Positions 53,939 to 62,568 of a stretch of DNA of 64,000 nucleotides are shown here, one piece after another; positions within the stretch are counted from its first letter, which is position 1, and each line of letters starts with the position of its first letter. The position numbers were made by a program, and so were the translations under genes. Origin of the DNA: Streptomyces sp. BK239 (GTDB lineage: Bacteria > Actinomycetota > Actinomycetes > Streptomycetales > Streptomycetaceae); assembly GCF_004217285.1 (NCBI RefSeq), contig NZ_SHKS01000010.1:152271-216270 (forward strand). The letters run 5' to 3'. Below the pieces are notes generated by a model, which was not told where the DNA came from, did no database searches, and saw only the letters and a program-made list of their open reading frames with translations.

Positions 53939-53956
53939 GCTGACGGCGTCCGCGGA

Positions 53957-54337
53957 CTACTTGCCGTAGACCGCCCCGGTGTACTTCTCGCCCGGGCCCT
54001 GGCCCGGCTCGTCCGGGACGATCGACGCCTCGCGGAACGCCAGCTGCAGCGACTTCAGGCCGTCGCGCAGCGGGGCCGCGTGGAAGGAGCTGATCTCGGT
54101 CGTGGACGCGTCGAGCAGGCCGGCGAGGGCGTGCACCAGCTTGCGGGCCTCGTCGAGGTCCTTGTACTTGTCGCCCTCCTCCGTCAGGCCGAGCTTCACG
54201 GCGGCGGCGCTCATCAGGTTGACGGCGACCGTCACGATCACCTCGACCGCCGGCACCTCGGCGATGTCGCGGGTCATGTCGTCGAAGCCGGCGGCGCCGG
54301 GGGTCTCGGGGGCGCCCGGGGAGGGGGTCTCACTCAT
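53957..54337 (-). CDS. DUF1844 protein
   Basis: A 126-residue DUF1844 protein of unknown function. The conserved core is DMTRDIAEVPAVEVIVTVAVNLMSAAAVKLGL...KDLDEARKLVHALAGLLDA, followed by an acidic tail. The family is found next to infC in many actinobacteria. It is divergent from infC with about 420 bases between. Confidence 0.92.
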   Translation of the reverse strand: MSETPSPGAPETPGAAGFDDMTRDIAEVPAVEVIVTVAVNLMSAAAVKLGLTEEGDKYKDLDEARKLVHALAGLLDASTTEISSFHAAPLRDGLKSLQLAFREASIVPDEPGQGPGEKYTGAVYGK

Positions 54338-54757
54338 GCCCCACACGATAGGGCCAGCGACACGCCCCGCCGACAGCGCCCTCTTGACAGCGCGGGGCGG
54401 CGGACACCTGATTCGCGCGCGCCTTCTCGACCTGGTAATCTCGTGTAACGACCGGTCGGACACGCGTGCCACCCAGCAGGCGGGCCCGGCCCACAAGTGG
54501 AGACTCCGAGCTCCCACCCGACCGTCCCCAGGGCGGCGGGTCACCCCGGTCAGGCGGCCGCCATCGTTCCGTACGGACGATGGAGTCGCCCGGTAGCGCG
54601 CCCCGCGATCCTCGCGGTGGTGCTCCGGTAGTGCTTGGAGCCCCGCCTGTGATCGTCCGGGGCATTTTTTGTGTTTCGGCGTGGTTATAGGTCTATCGAA
54701 CACAGACGTTACGCGGCCGTCCGCCAGACGCTCGCGTGGTGCTACCGAGGAGGATCC
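54338..54757. other. Divergent region with the infC leader
   Basis: About 420 bases. TTGACA at 54384-54389 is a good -35, but the nearest -10-like TAATCT (54436-54441) is too far away to pair with it. The 3' part is a structured leader ending in an intrinsic terminator (54640-54670), upstream of the infC ribosome site. Confidence 0.6.
54640..54670 (+). terminator. infC: Intrinsic terminator / attenuator in the infC leader
   Basis: GCCCCG (54640-54645) pairs with CGGGGC (54658-54663) and is followed directly by ATTTTTT. T-runs like this are rare in this GC-rich sequence. It lies about 90 bases before infC, so read-through would be needed for infC-rpmI-rplT expression. Confidence 0.65.
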
Positions 54758-55429
54758 ATCAGCGCCGAGCCCCGCATCAACGACCGGATTCGCGTTCCCG
54801 AGGTGCGACTTGTCGGTCCCAGTGGCGAGCAGGTGGGCATCGTCCCCCTGGCCAAGGCACTGGAGCTTGCGCAGGAGTACGACCTGGACCTGGTCGAGGT
54901 CGCGGCGAACGCCCGCCCGCCGGTCTGCAAGCTCATGGACTACGGGAAGTTCAAGTACGAGTCGGCCATGAAGGCCCGTGAGGCGCGCAAGAACCAGGCG
55001 CACACGGTCATCAAGGAGATGAAGCTCCGGCCGAAGATCGACCCGCACGACTACGACACCAAGAAGGGTCACGTCGTCCGGTTCCTCAAGCAGGGCGACA
55101 AGGTCAAGATCACGATCATGTTCCGCGGTCGTGAGCAGTCCCGGCCCGAGCTGGGCTACCGACTGCTGCAGCGTCTCGCGGAGGACGTCCAGGAGCTCGG
55201 GTTCGTCGAGTCGAACCCCAAGCAGGACGGCCGAAACATGATCATGGTTCTCGGTCCGCACAAGAAGAAGACCGAGGCGATGGCCGAGGCCCGTCAGGCA
55301 CAGGAAGCCCGCAAGGCGGATGCGAAGGCCAACCCCGGCCGCTCGCAGAACGCCGCGGACGCCGCGCATGCCGAGGCCCCCGCCGAGGTTCCTGCAGAGG
55401 CCCCTGCCGAGGCTTCCGCCGAGGCGTGA
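54758..55429 (+). CDS. infC: Translation initiation factor IF-3 (non-canonical ATC start)
   Basis: A 223-residue IF-3 that keeps the 30S subunit free and proofreads initiator tRNA. SAEPRINDRIRVPEVRLVGPSGEQVGIV begins the N-domain; the lysine-rich linker and C-domain (MKLRPKIDPHDYDTKKGHVVRFLKQGDKVKITIMFRGRE) follow, then an Ala/Glu/Pro tail. No ATG, GTG or TTG fits: ATC at 54758 follows GAGGAGG by four bases, and the only conventional in-frame start is a GTG at 54671 at the end of the attenuator hairpin. A rare start is a known self-regulatory feature of infC (AUU in E. coli). Confidence 0.92.
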   Translation: MSAEPRINDRIRVPEVRLVGPSGEQVGIVPLAKALELAQEYDLDLVEVAANARPPVCKLMDYGKFKYESAMKAREARKNQAHTVIKEMKLRPKIDPHDYDTKKGHVVRFLKQGDKVKITIMFRGREQSRPELGYRLLQRLAEDVQELGFVESNPKQDGRNMIMVLGPHKKKTEAMAEARQAQEARKADAKANPGRSQNAADAAHAEAPAEVPAEAPAEASAEA

Positions 55430-55540
55430 TCCGAGGGACAGCGGTCCCGCGGACGTAACCGAAACAAGAGCGACGCTCCACCCGTGCCCGGTTGTGACGA
55501 CCGGGCACCGGAGCGCCATCGACGAGGAGAGAACGGCGCT

Positions 55541-55735
55541 ATGCCGAAGAACAAGTCGCACAGCGGTGCCAGCAAGCGCTTCAAGGTCACCGGCTCCGGC
55601 AAGGTGCTCCGCGAGCGCGCCGGCAAGCGCCACCTGCTCGAGCACAAGTCGTCCCGCGTGACGCGTCGCCTCACGGGCAACGCCGAGATGGCCCCGGGCG
55701 ACGCCGCGAAGATCAAGAAGCTTCTCGGCAAGTGA
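55541..55735 (+). CDS. rpmI: Ribosomal protein bL35
   Basis: A complete 64-residue bL35: MPKNKSHSGASKRFKVTGSGK start, HLLEHKSSRVTRRL and a C-terminal KIKKLLGK. A component of the 50S subunit. GAGGAGA precedes the ATG. It is in the usual infC-rpmI-rplT order. Confidence 0.97.
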   Translation: MPKNKSHSGASKRFKVTGSGKVLRERAGKRHLLEHKSSRVTRRLTGNAEMAPGDAAKIKKLLGK

Positions 55736-55839
55736 CGTCGGGCGCGGATCTTCCTCCCGCGCCTGATCTCTGACCGGGACCCAATCGATTACCGGGTCGT
55801 GTGAGTCCAACCACGGCCCCGCTACAAGGAGTCAATCAA

Positions 55840-56223
55840 GTGGCACGCGTCAAGCGGGCAGTCAACGCCCACAAGAAGCGCCGGGCGATCCTCGAGCAGG
55901 CCTCCGGCTACCGCGGTCAGCGTTCGCGCCTGTACCGCAAGGCCAAGGAGCAGGTCACCCACTCGCTGGTCTACAACTACAACGACCGCAAGAAGCGCAA
56001 GGGCGACTTCCGTCAGCTGTGGATCCAGCGCATCAACGCCGCTGCCCGCGCCAACGGCATCACGTACAACCGCTTCATCCAGGGTCTGAAGGCCGCGAAC
56101 GTCGAGGTCGACCGCAAGATCCTGGCCGAGCTGGCCGTGAACGACGCCGGCGCCTTCGCCGCGCTCGTCGAGGTCGCGCAGAAGGCGCTGCCGAGCGACG
56201 TCAACGCCCCGAAGGCGGCGTGA
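55840..56223 (+). CDS. rplT: Ribosomal protein bL20
   Basis: A complete 127-residue bL20, which binds 23S rRNA early in 50S assembly and is known to autoregulate its operon in other bacteria. ARVKRAVNAHKKRRAILEQASGYRGQRSRLYRKAKEQ begins the long basic arm; FRQLWIQRINAAARANGITYNRFIQGLKAANVEVDRKILAELA is the globular domain. The GTG at 55840 follows AAGGAG. A terminator follows. Confidence 0.97.
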   Translation: MARVKRAVNAHKKRRAILEQASGYRGQRSRLYRKAKEQVTHSLVYNYNDRKKRKGDFRQLWIQRINAAARANGITYNRFIQGLKAANVEVDRKILAELAVNDAGAFAALVEVAQKALPSDVNAPKAA

Positions 56224-56251
56224 CGCTGCGCCGGCTCCAGCCGACGTGACC

Positions 56252-56280
56252 GGACCCGCAGGCCCCCGGCCTGCGGGTCC
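56252..56280 (+). terminator. Terminator after rplT
   Basis: GGACCCGCAGGCC (56252-56264) pairs perfectly with GGCCTGCGGGTCC (56268-56280) around CCC. Confidence 0.8.
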
Positions 56281-56363
56281 GACTGCTTCCCCGAGCGCTC
56301 CGCCCCCGGACCCCCGGCGCCTGCCCGGCTCCGTCACACGTCCCGCCTCCCACCGAAGGTGCC

Positions 56364-57230
<867 letters not shown>

Positions 57231-57283
57231 TAGGGTGACCAGCTCGGGGGCCCCTCAGCCGTCTGAGAGGTGGGGTACGGGGA

Positions 57284-58417
57284 ATGAGCGTCGGCATGAG
57301 CAGCACACGGGAAGCACGGGCCGTGCCGCACGCCGCCGCGTCCCCGTCGCCCGATGACGCAGCCGGCGTCGACCCCGACGACCTGCCCGACGGACTGGTC
57401 GTCGCCGACGAGCACGGTCACGTCGTCTGCTTCAACGCCGCCGCCGAACGCATCACCGCCCTGTCCGCCGAGGACGCCCTCGGTAGCCGGCTGGAGAAGG
57501 CCCTGCCGCTGGAGGACCTCGAAGGCCGCCGCTGGTGGCCGCTGACCGACCCCTACGGCGGGCTCGCCATCCGGGTGCGCCAGCCCGAACGCAACCTGCT
57601 GCTGCCCGGCGGACGCGAGGTCCTCGTCTCCGCGCGGTACGTGCGCAGCGAACCCACCGGCCCCGTGCGCCGCGTCGTCGTCTGCCTGCGCGACACCGAG
57701 GCGCGCCGCCGCACCGAGCGCAGCCACGCCGAGCTGATAGCGACCGTGGCCCACGAGCTGCGCTCCCCGCTCACCTCCGTGAAGGGCTTCACCGCCACCC
57801 TCCTCGCCAAGTGGGCGCGGTTCACCGACGACCAGAAGCGGCTGATGCTGGAGACGGTCGACGCCGACGCCGACCGCGTCACCCGGCTCATCGCCGAACT
57901 CCTCGACATCTCCCGCATCGACTCCGGCCGGCTGGAGGTGCGCCGCCAGCCCGTCGACATGGGCGCCGCCGTCGGCCGGCACATCCAGGCCTACGTGGCC
58001 GCGGGCCAGCCCGCCGACCGGTTCCTGCTGCGCGTCGAGCAGCCGCTGCCCGACCTGTGGGCCGACCCTGACAAGGTCGACCAGGTGCTCAGCAACCTCA
58101 TCGAAAATGCGGTGCGGCACGGCGAGGGAACCGTCACCATTGACGTCACGCCCGCCCCGTCCCCCCGTGAGGGGGAGGACGCCGGCACGTCGGTCACCGT
58201 GAGCGACGAGGGCGCCGGCATCCCGGAGGAGTCCATGAACCGCGTCTTCACCCGCTTCTGGCGGGGCAGCAAGCGCGGCGGCACCGGGCTCGGGCTGTAC
58301 ATCGTCAAAGGCATCGTCGAGGCCCACGGCGGCGTCATCACGGTCGGCCGCGCCCCCGAGGGCGGCGCCGAGTTCCGATTTACGTTGCCCGTGAGCGCTC
58401 CGGCCTATCTGAGCTGA
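57284..58417 (+). CDS. Orphan PAS-domain sensor histidine kinase
   Basis: A 377-residue soluble kinase. A PAS domain (about residues 30-130: LPDGLVVADEHGHVVCFNAAAERITAL) precedes HisKA (phospho-His in ATVAHELRSPLTSVKGF), and HATPase (N-box VLSNLIENAVRHG, G1 VSDEGAGIPEE, G2 RGGTGLGLYIVKG). There are no membrane helices, so it would sense an internal signal. No response regulator is adjacent. It lies between translation genes, upstream of pheST. Confidence 0.93.
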   Translation: MSVGMSSTREARAVPHAAASPSPDDAAGVDPDDLPDGLVVADEHGHVVCFNAAAERITALSAEDALGSRLEKALPLEDLEGRRWWPLTDPYGGLAIRVRQPERNLLLPGGREVLVSARYVRSEPTGPVRRVVVCLRDTEARRRTERSHAELIATVAHELRSPLTSVKGFTATLLAKWARFTDDQKRLMLETVDADADRVTRLIAELLDISRIDSGRLEVRRQPVDMGAAVGRHIQAYVAAGQPADRFLLRVEQPLPDLWADPDKVDQVLSNLIENAVRHGEGTVTIDVTPAPSPREGEDAGTSVTVSDEGAGIPEESMNRVFTRFWRGSKRGGTGLGLYIVKGIVEAHGGVITVGRAPEGGAEFRFTLPVSAPAYLS

Positions 58418-58545
58418 GTGCCCGCGGGCGCATTCGCACACCTCCACCCCGTTAGACTCGGCCTCTGGCACCCATGTGTCCTGCACACGGCCCTCCGCGC
58501 CGCTCACGGGGACCATCCGCCAGCCAACCGGAAGCACGGGAAGAG

Positions 58546-59667
58546 ATGTCGGCACCCAATAAGTCGTACGACCCTGTAGAGGTCGAGGCCTTGAAACCGG
58601 AAGAGATCGAGCGCATGCGGGACGAGGCGCTCGCCGCCTTCGCCGCCGCGGACTCCCTCGACGCGCTCCAGGAGGCCAAGGTCGCCCACACCGGCGGCAC
58701 CTCCCCGCTGGCCCTCGCCAACCGCGAGATCGGCGCGCTGCCCCCGCACGCGAAGGCCGCCGCCGGCAAGCTCGTCGGCCAGGCCCGCGGCGCCGTCAAC
58801 AAGGCCCTCGCCGGCCGTCAGGCGGAGCTCGAGGACGAGCGCGACGCGCGCGTGCTGGTCGAGGAGGCCGTGGACGTCACGCTGCCCCACGACCGCGTCC
58901 CGGCCGGCGCCCGCCACCCGCTCACCACGCTGTCCGAGCGCATCGAGGACGTCTTCGTCGCCATGGGCTACGAGGTCGCCGAGGGCCCGCAGGCGGAGGG
59001 CGAGTGGTTCAACTTCGACGCCCTCAACATCGGCCCGGACCACCCGGCCCGCGGCGAGGCCGACACGTTCTTCGTGCAGGCCCCCGACGGCGGCGGCGAC
59101 AGCGGTGTCGTCCTGCGCACCCACACCTCGCCCGTGCAGATCCGCTCCCTGCTCCAGCGCGAGCTGCCGGTGTACGTGATCTGCCCCGGCCGCGTGTACC
59201 GCACCGACGAGCTGGACGCCACCCACACCCCCGTCTTCCACCAGGTCGAGCTGCTCGCCGTCGACGAGGGCCTGACCATGGCCGACCTCAAGGGCACCCT
59301 CGACCACATGGTCCAGGCGCTGTTCGGCGAGGGCATGAAGACCCGGCTGCGGCCCAACTTCTTCCCCTTCACCGAGCCGTCCGCCGAGATGGACATGGTG
59401 TGCTACGTCTGCCGCGGCGAGTCCGTCGGCAACCCCGACCGCCCCTGCCGCACCTGCTCCTCCGAGGGCTGGATCGAGCTCGGCGGCTGCGGCATGGTCA
59501 ACCCCAAGGTGCTGACCGCCTGCGGCGTCGACCCGGAGAAGTACAGCGGGTTCGCCTTCGGGTTCGGCATCGAGCGGATGCTGATGTTCCGCCACAACGT
59601 CGAAGACATGCGAGACATGGTCGAGGGTGACGTCCGGTTCACCCGGCCGTTCGGGATGGAGATCTGA
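58546..59667 (+). CDS. pheS: Phenylalanyl-tRNA synthetase alpha subunit
   Basis: A 373-residue class II synthetase subunit carrying the aminoacylation site. An N-terminal coiled coil (LKPEEIERMRDEALAAFAAA) precedes motif 1 (HPLTTLSERIEDVFVAMGY), motif 2 (CPGRVYRTDELDATHTPVFHQVE) and motif 3 (FGFGIERMLM). Cysteine pairs CYVCRGES and CRTCSSEG sit in an insert. GGGAAGAG precedes the ATG at 58546. Its stop shares a base with the pheT start. Confidence 0.97.
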   Translation: MSAPNKSYDPVEVEALKPEEIERMRDEALAAFAAADSLDALQEAKVAHTGGTSPLALANREIGALPPHAKAAAGKLVGQARGAVNKALAGRQAELEDERDARVLVEEAVDVTLPHDRVPAGARHPLTTLSERIEDVFVAMGYEVAEGPQAEGEWFNFDALNIGPDHPARGEADTFFVQAPDGGGDSGVVLRTHTSPVQIRSLLQRELPVYVICPGRVYRTDELDATHTPVFHQVELLAVDEGLTMADLKGTLDHMVQALFGEGMKTRLRPNFFPFTEPSAEMDMVCYVCRGESVGNPDRPCRTCSSEGWIELGGCGMVNPKVLTACGVDPEKYSGFAFGFGIERMLMFRHNVEDMRDMVEGDVRFTRPFGMEI

Positions 59668-62177
59668 TGCGGGTCCCGCTTTCTTGGCTGCGGGAGTACG
59701 TCGACCTGCCGGCCACAGAGACCGGCCGTGACGTCCAGGCCAAGCTCATTTCGGCCGGCCTCGAGGTGGAGACCGTCGAGTACCTCGGCGCCGACCTCAA
59801 GGGCCCGCTGGTCGTCGGCCAGGTCCTGACCATCGAGGAGCTGGAGGGCTTCAAGAAGCCGATCCGCTTCTGCACGGTCGACGTCGGCCAGGCCAACGGC
59901 ACGGGCGAGCCCCAGGAGATCGTCTGCGGCGCCCGCAACTTCGCCGTCGGCGACAAGGTCGTGGTCGTCCTGCCCGGCGCCACCCTGCCCGGCGGCTTCT
60001 CGATCTCCGCGCGCAAGACCTACGGCAAGACCTCCCACGGCATGATCTGCTCCGGCGACGAGCTGGGCATGGGCGACGACGGCACCCACGGCATCATCGT
60101 GCTTCCGCCGGAGACCGAGGTCGGCAAGGACGCCATCGAGCTGCTCGAACTGGTCGACGAGGTCCTCGACATCGCCGTCACCGCCAACCGCGGCGACTGC
60201 CTGTCGATCCGCGGCGTCGCCCGCGAGACCGCCATCGCCTACGGGCTGCCGCTGCGCGACCCGGCCCTCATCGACGTGCCCGCCCCGAACGCCTTCGGCT
60301 ACCCCGTCCAGGTCTCCGACCCGGTCGGCTGCGACCGCTTCACGGCCCGCACGGTCACCGACCTCAGCCCCGAGGCGCGCTCCCCGATCTGGCTCCGCCG
60401 CCGGCTCCAGAAGGTCGGCATGCGCCCGATCTCGCTCGCCGTCGACGTCACCAACTACGTGATGATGGAGCTGGGCCAGCCCCTGCACGCCTACGACCGC
60501 TCCCTCGTCCAGGGCACGATCGGCGTGCGCCGGGCCGCGGAGGGCGAGAAGATCGTCACCCTCGACGGCGTCACCCGCACCCTGCACGCCGAGGACCTGG
60601 TGATCACCGACGAGCGCGGCCCGATCGGCCTCGCCGGCGTCATGGGCGGCGCCGACACCGAGATCGCCGACCACGAGGCGGACGGCGGCACCACCGCCGT
60701 CGTCATCGAGGCCGCCCACTTCGACGCGGTCACCGTCGCCCGTACGGCCCGCCGGCACAAGCTGACCTCCGAGGCCTCGCGCCGCTTCGAGCGCGGCGTC
60801 GACCCGCAGGCCGCGGCCGCCGCCGCGCAGCGCACCGTCGACCTGCTCGTGCTCCTCGCGGGCGGCACCGCCGAGGCCGGCGTCACCGAGGTCGTCGCGC
60901 CGTCCGCGCCGCACACCGTGACCGCCCCGGCCGACCACCCGGACAAGGTCGCGGGCGTCGCCTACGGCCGCGAGACCGTCGTACGCCGGCTCCAGGAGAT
61001 CGGCTGCCAGGTGCAGGGGCAGGACGAACTGCTCGTCACCGTGCCGTCCTGGCGGCCCGACCTCGTCGAGGCCAACGACCTCGCCGAGGAGGTCATCCGG
61101 CTGGAGGGCTACGAGAACCTGCCCTCCACGCTGCCCAAGCCCCCCTCGGGCCGCGGTCTGACCCACCGGCAGCGGCTGCACCGCCGCGTCGGCCGGGCCC
61201 TGGCCGGCGCCGGCTACGTCGAGGCGCCGAACTACCCGTTCGTCGGCGAGCAGGTCTTCGACCAGCTCGGACTGGCCGCCGACGACCCGGCCCGCCGTGT
61301 CGTCAAGCTGGTCAACCCGCTCAACGACGAGGAGCCCGCGCTCCGCACGACGCTGCTGCCCGGCCTGCTGGCCGCGCTGCGCCGCAACGACGGCCGGGGC
61401 AGCCACGACCTCGCGCTGTTCGAGACCGGGCTCGTCTTCCACCCCCGCGAGGAGCGGCCGGCCGCCGTCCGTCTGCCGGCCGACCGGCGGCCCACCGAGG
61501 CGGAGATCGCCGCGCTCGACGCCGCGCTGCCCGAGCAGCCGCGCCATGTCGCCGTCGTCCTCGCGGGCGCCCGCGAGCAGGCCGGCTGGTGGGGCAAGGG
61601 CCGCCCGGCCGACTGGGCCGACGCCGTCGAGGCGGCCCGGACCGTCGCCCGTGAGGCCGGCGCCGAACTGATCGTGCGCAGCGGCCAGTACGGGCCGTGG
61701 CACCCGGGCCGGTGCGCCGAGCTCGCCGTCGTCGTCGACGGTGACGAGCGGGTCGTCGGACACGCGGGCGAACTGCACCCGCGGGTGCTGAAGGCCCTGG
61801 GCCTGCCCGCCCGCACGTCCGCCATGGAGCTGGACCTCGACGTACTGGAGCGGGTCGGCGACGACACGCCCCAGGCGCCGAGCATCTCCTCGTTCCCCGT
61901 CGCCACGCAGGACGTCGCCCTCGTCGTCGACAGGTTCGTCCCGCACGCCGACGTCGAGGCCGCGCTGCGTGAGGGCGCGGGCGAACTGCTGGAGAACATC
62001 CGCCTGTTCGACGTGTACGAGAACGCGGAGCAGCTGGGCGAGGGGCGCAAGTCGCTGGCCTACGCGTTGCGCTTCCGCGCGGGGGACCGGACGTTGACGG
62101 TCGACGAGGCGTCGGCCGCCCGCGACGCTGCGGTCGCCCTGGCGGGCGAGCGGACGGGGGCGGTTCTGCGGGGCTGA
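59667..62177 (+). CDS. pheT: Phenylalanyl-tRNA synthetase beta subunit
   Basis: An 836-residue subunit; complete by length. N-terminal RVPLSWLREYVDLP and the tRNA-binding OB region (IVCGARNFAVGDKVVVVLPGATLPGG) are followed by the B3/B4 editing domain, B5 (DVTNYVMMELGQPLHAYD and later region), and the C-terminal FDX-ACB anticodon-binding domain (SSFPVATQDVALVVD). It edits misacylated tRNA(Phe). It is coupled to pheS by a one-base overlap. Confidence 0.97.
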   Translation: MRVPLSWLREYVDLPATETGRDVQAKLISAGLEVETVEYLGADLKGPLVVGQVLTIEELEGFKKPIRFCTVDVGQANGTGEPQEIVCGARNFAVGDKVVVVLPGATLPGGFSISARKTYGKTSHGMICSGDELGMGDDGTHGIIVLPPETEVGKDAIELLELVDEVLDIAVTANRGDCLSIRGVARETAIAYGLPLRDPALIDVPAPNAFGYPVQVSDPVGCDRFTARTVTDLSPEARSPIWLRRRLQKVGMRPISLAVDVTNYVMMELGQPLHAYDRSLVQGTIGVRRAAEGEKIVTLDGVTRTLHAEDLVITDERGPIGLAGVMGGADTEIADHEADGGTTAVVIEAAHFDAVTVARTARRHKLTSEASRRFERGVDPQAAAAAAQRTVDLLVLLAGGTAEAGVTEVVAPSAPHTVTAPADHPDKVAGVAYGRETVVRRLQEIGCQVQGQDELLVTVPSWRPDLVEANDLAEEVIRLEGYENLPSTLPKPPSGRGLTHRQRLHRRVGRALAGAGYVEAPNYPFVGEQVFDQLGLAADDPARRVVKLVNPLNDEEPALRTTLLPGLLAALRRNDGRGSHDLALFETGLVFHPREERPAAVRLPADRRPTEAEIAALDAALPEQPRHVAVVLAGAREQAGWWGKGRPADWADAVEAARTVAREAGAELIVRSGQYGPWHPGRCAELAVVVDGDERVVGHAGELHPRVLKALGLPARTSAMELDLDVLERVGDDTPQAPSISSFPVATQDVALVVDRFVPHADVEAALREGAGELLENIRLFDVYENAEQLGEGRKSLAYALRFRAGDRTLTVDEASAARDAAVALAGERTGAVLRG

Positions 62178-62205
62178 CGTTCGTCGCCGGCTGCCGCTGG
62201 GTCGT

Positions 62206-62315
62206 GGCCGGTCGCGCAGTTCCCCGCGCCCCTGAGAGGCATAAGGCGCAGCCCCATGCCTCAAGGGGCGCGGGGCTGTGACATATGCGGCTCCGCCACG
62301 TGGGCGCGACCAGCC
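62206..62315. repeat. Dispersed inverted-repeat element
   Basis: Left arm from GGCCGGTCGCGC to CCCCGCGCCCCT (62206-62233), right arm from AGGGGCGCGGGG to GCGCGACCAGCC (62264-62315), with an inner stem GAGGCAT (62236-62242) / ATGCCTC (62256-62262). A half-copy lies at 25316-25369. Its position after pheT could let it act as a terminator. Confidence 0.85.
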
Positions 62316-62457
62316 CTCAACGACCCGCGCTGGACAACGCACCCGGTACCGAATCGGCGCCCCCGGCCGAACCCGCGGAGCGAACCGCCGGGCCGTCGCT
62401 TTCGAGGGGGAGCCGACGGCCCGGCGAACCTCTTGCGAGGCATTTCAGTCAACCGGC

Positions 62458-62484
62458 TGTGCACGCTGAGCGACAGCGTGCACA
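62458..62484. promoter_or_regulatory. 27-bp palindrome upstream of the TPR regulator
   Basis: TGTGCACGCTG, five bases, CAGCGTGCACA: eleven perfect base pairs. It lies about 110 bases before the start of the regulator and has no T-run, so an operator is more likely than a terminator. Confidence 0.65.
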
Positions 62485-62506
62485 CCGCTCGGGTGCGCGC
62501 ACTCGG

Positions 62507-62523
62507 TTCACACCCCGTGTGAA
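62507..62523. promoter_or_regulatory. 17-bp palindrome over the regulator promoter
   Basis: TTCACAC-CCC-GTGTGAA, seven perfect base pairs. It covers the expected -35 position for the -10-like TACCCT at 62535-62540, so a bound protein would block transcription. Confidence 0.6.
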
Positions 62524-62568
62524 GCGGGACCCACTACCCTGGCGGCATTGAGCCACCGGGGGGCACCC

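Larger units (their letters stand above)
62178..62568. other. Intergenic region pheT / TPR regulator
   Basis: About 390 bases holding the dispersed inverted repeat (62206-62315), two palindromes (62458-62484, 62507-62523) and the likely promoter of the regulator (TACCCT at 62535-62540). Confidence 0.7.

Noticed and set aside
54384..54441. TTGACA with TAATCT as an infC promoter
   Set aside because: The spacing is 46 bases, far from the usual 16-19, so the two hexamers do not form one promoter.
54671..54757. GTG at 54671 as the infC start
   Set aside because: It lies directly after the attenuator hairpin, has no ribosome site and would add 29 residues not seen in IF-3; the ATC after GAGGAGG fits the conserved N-terminus.
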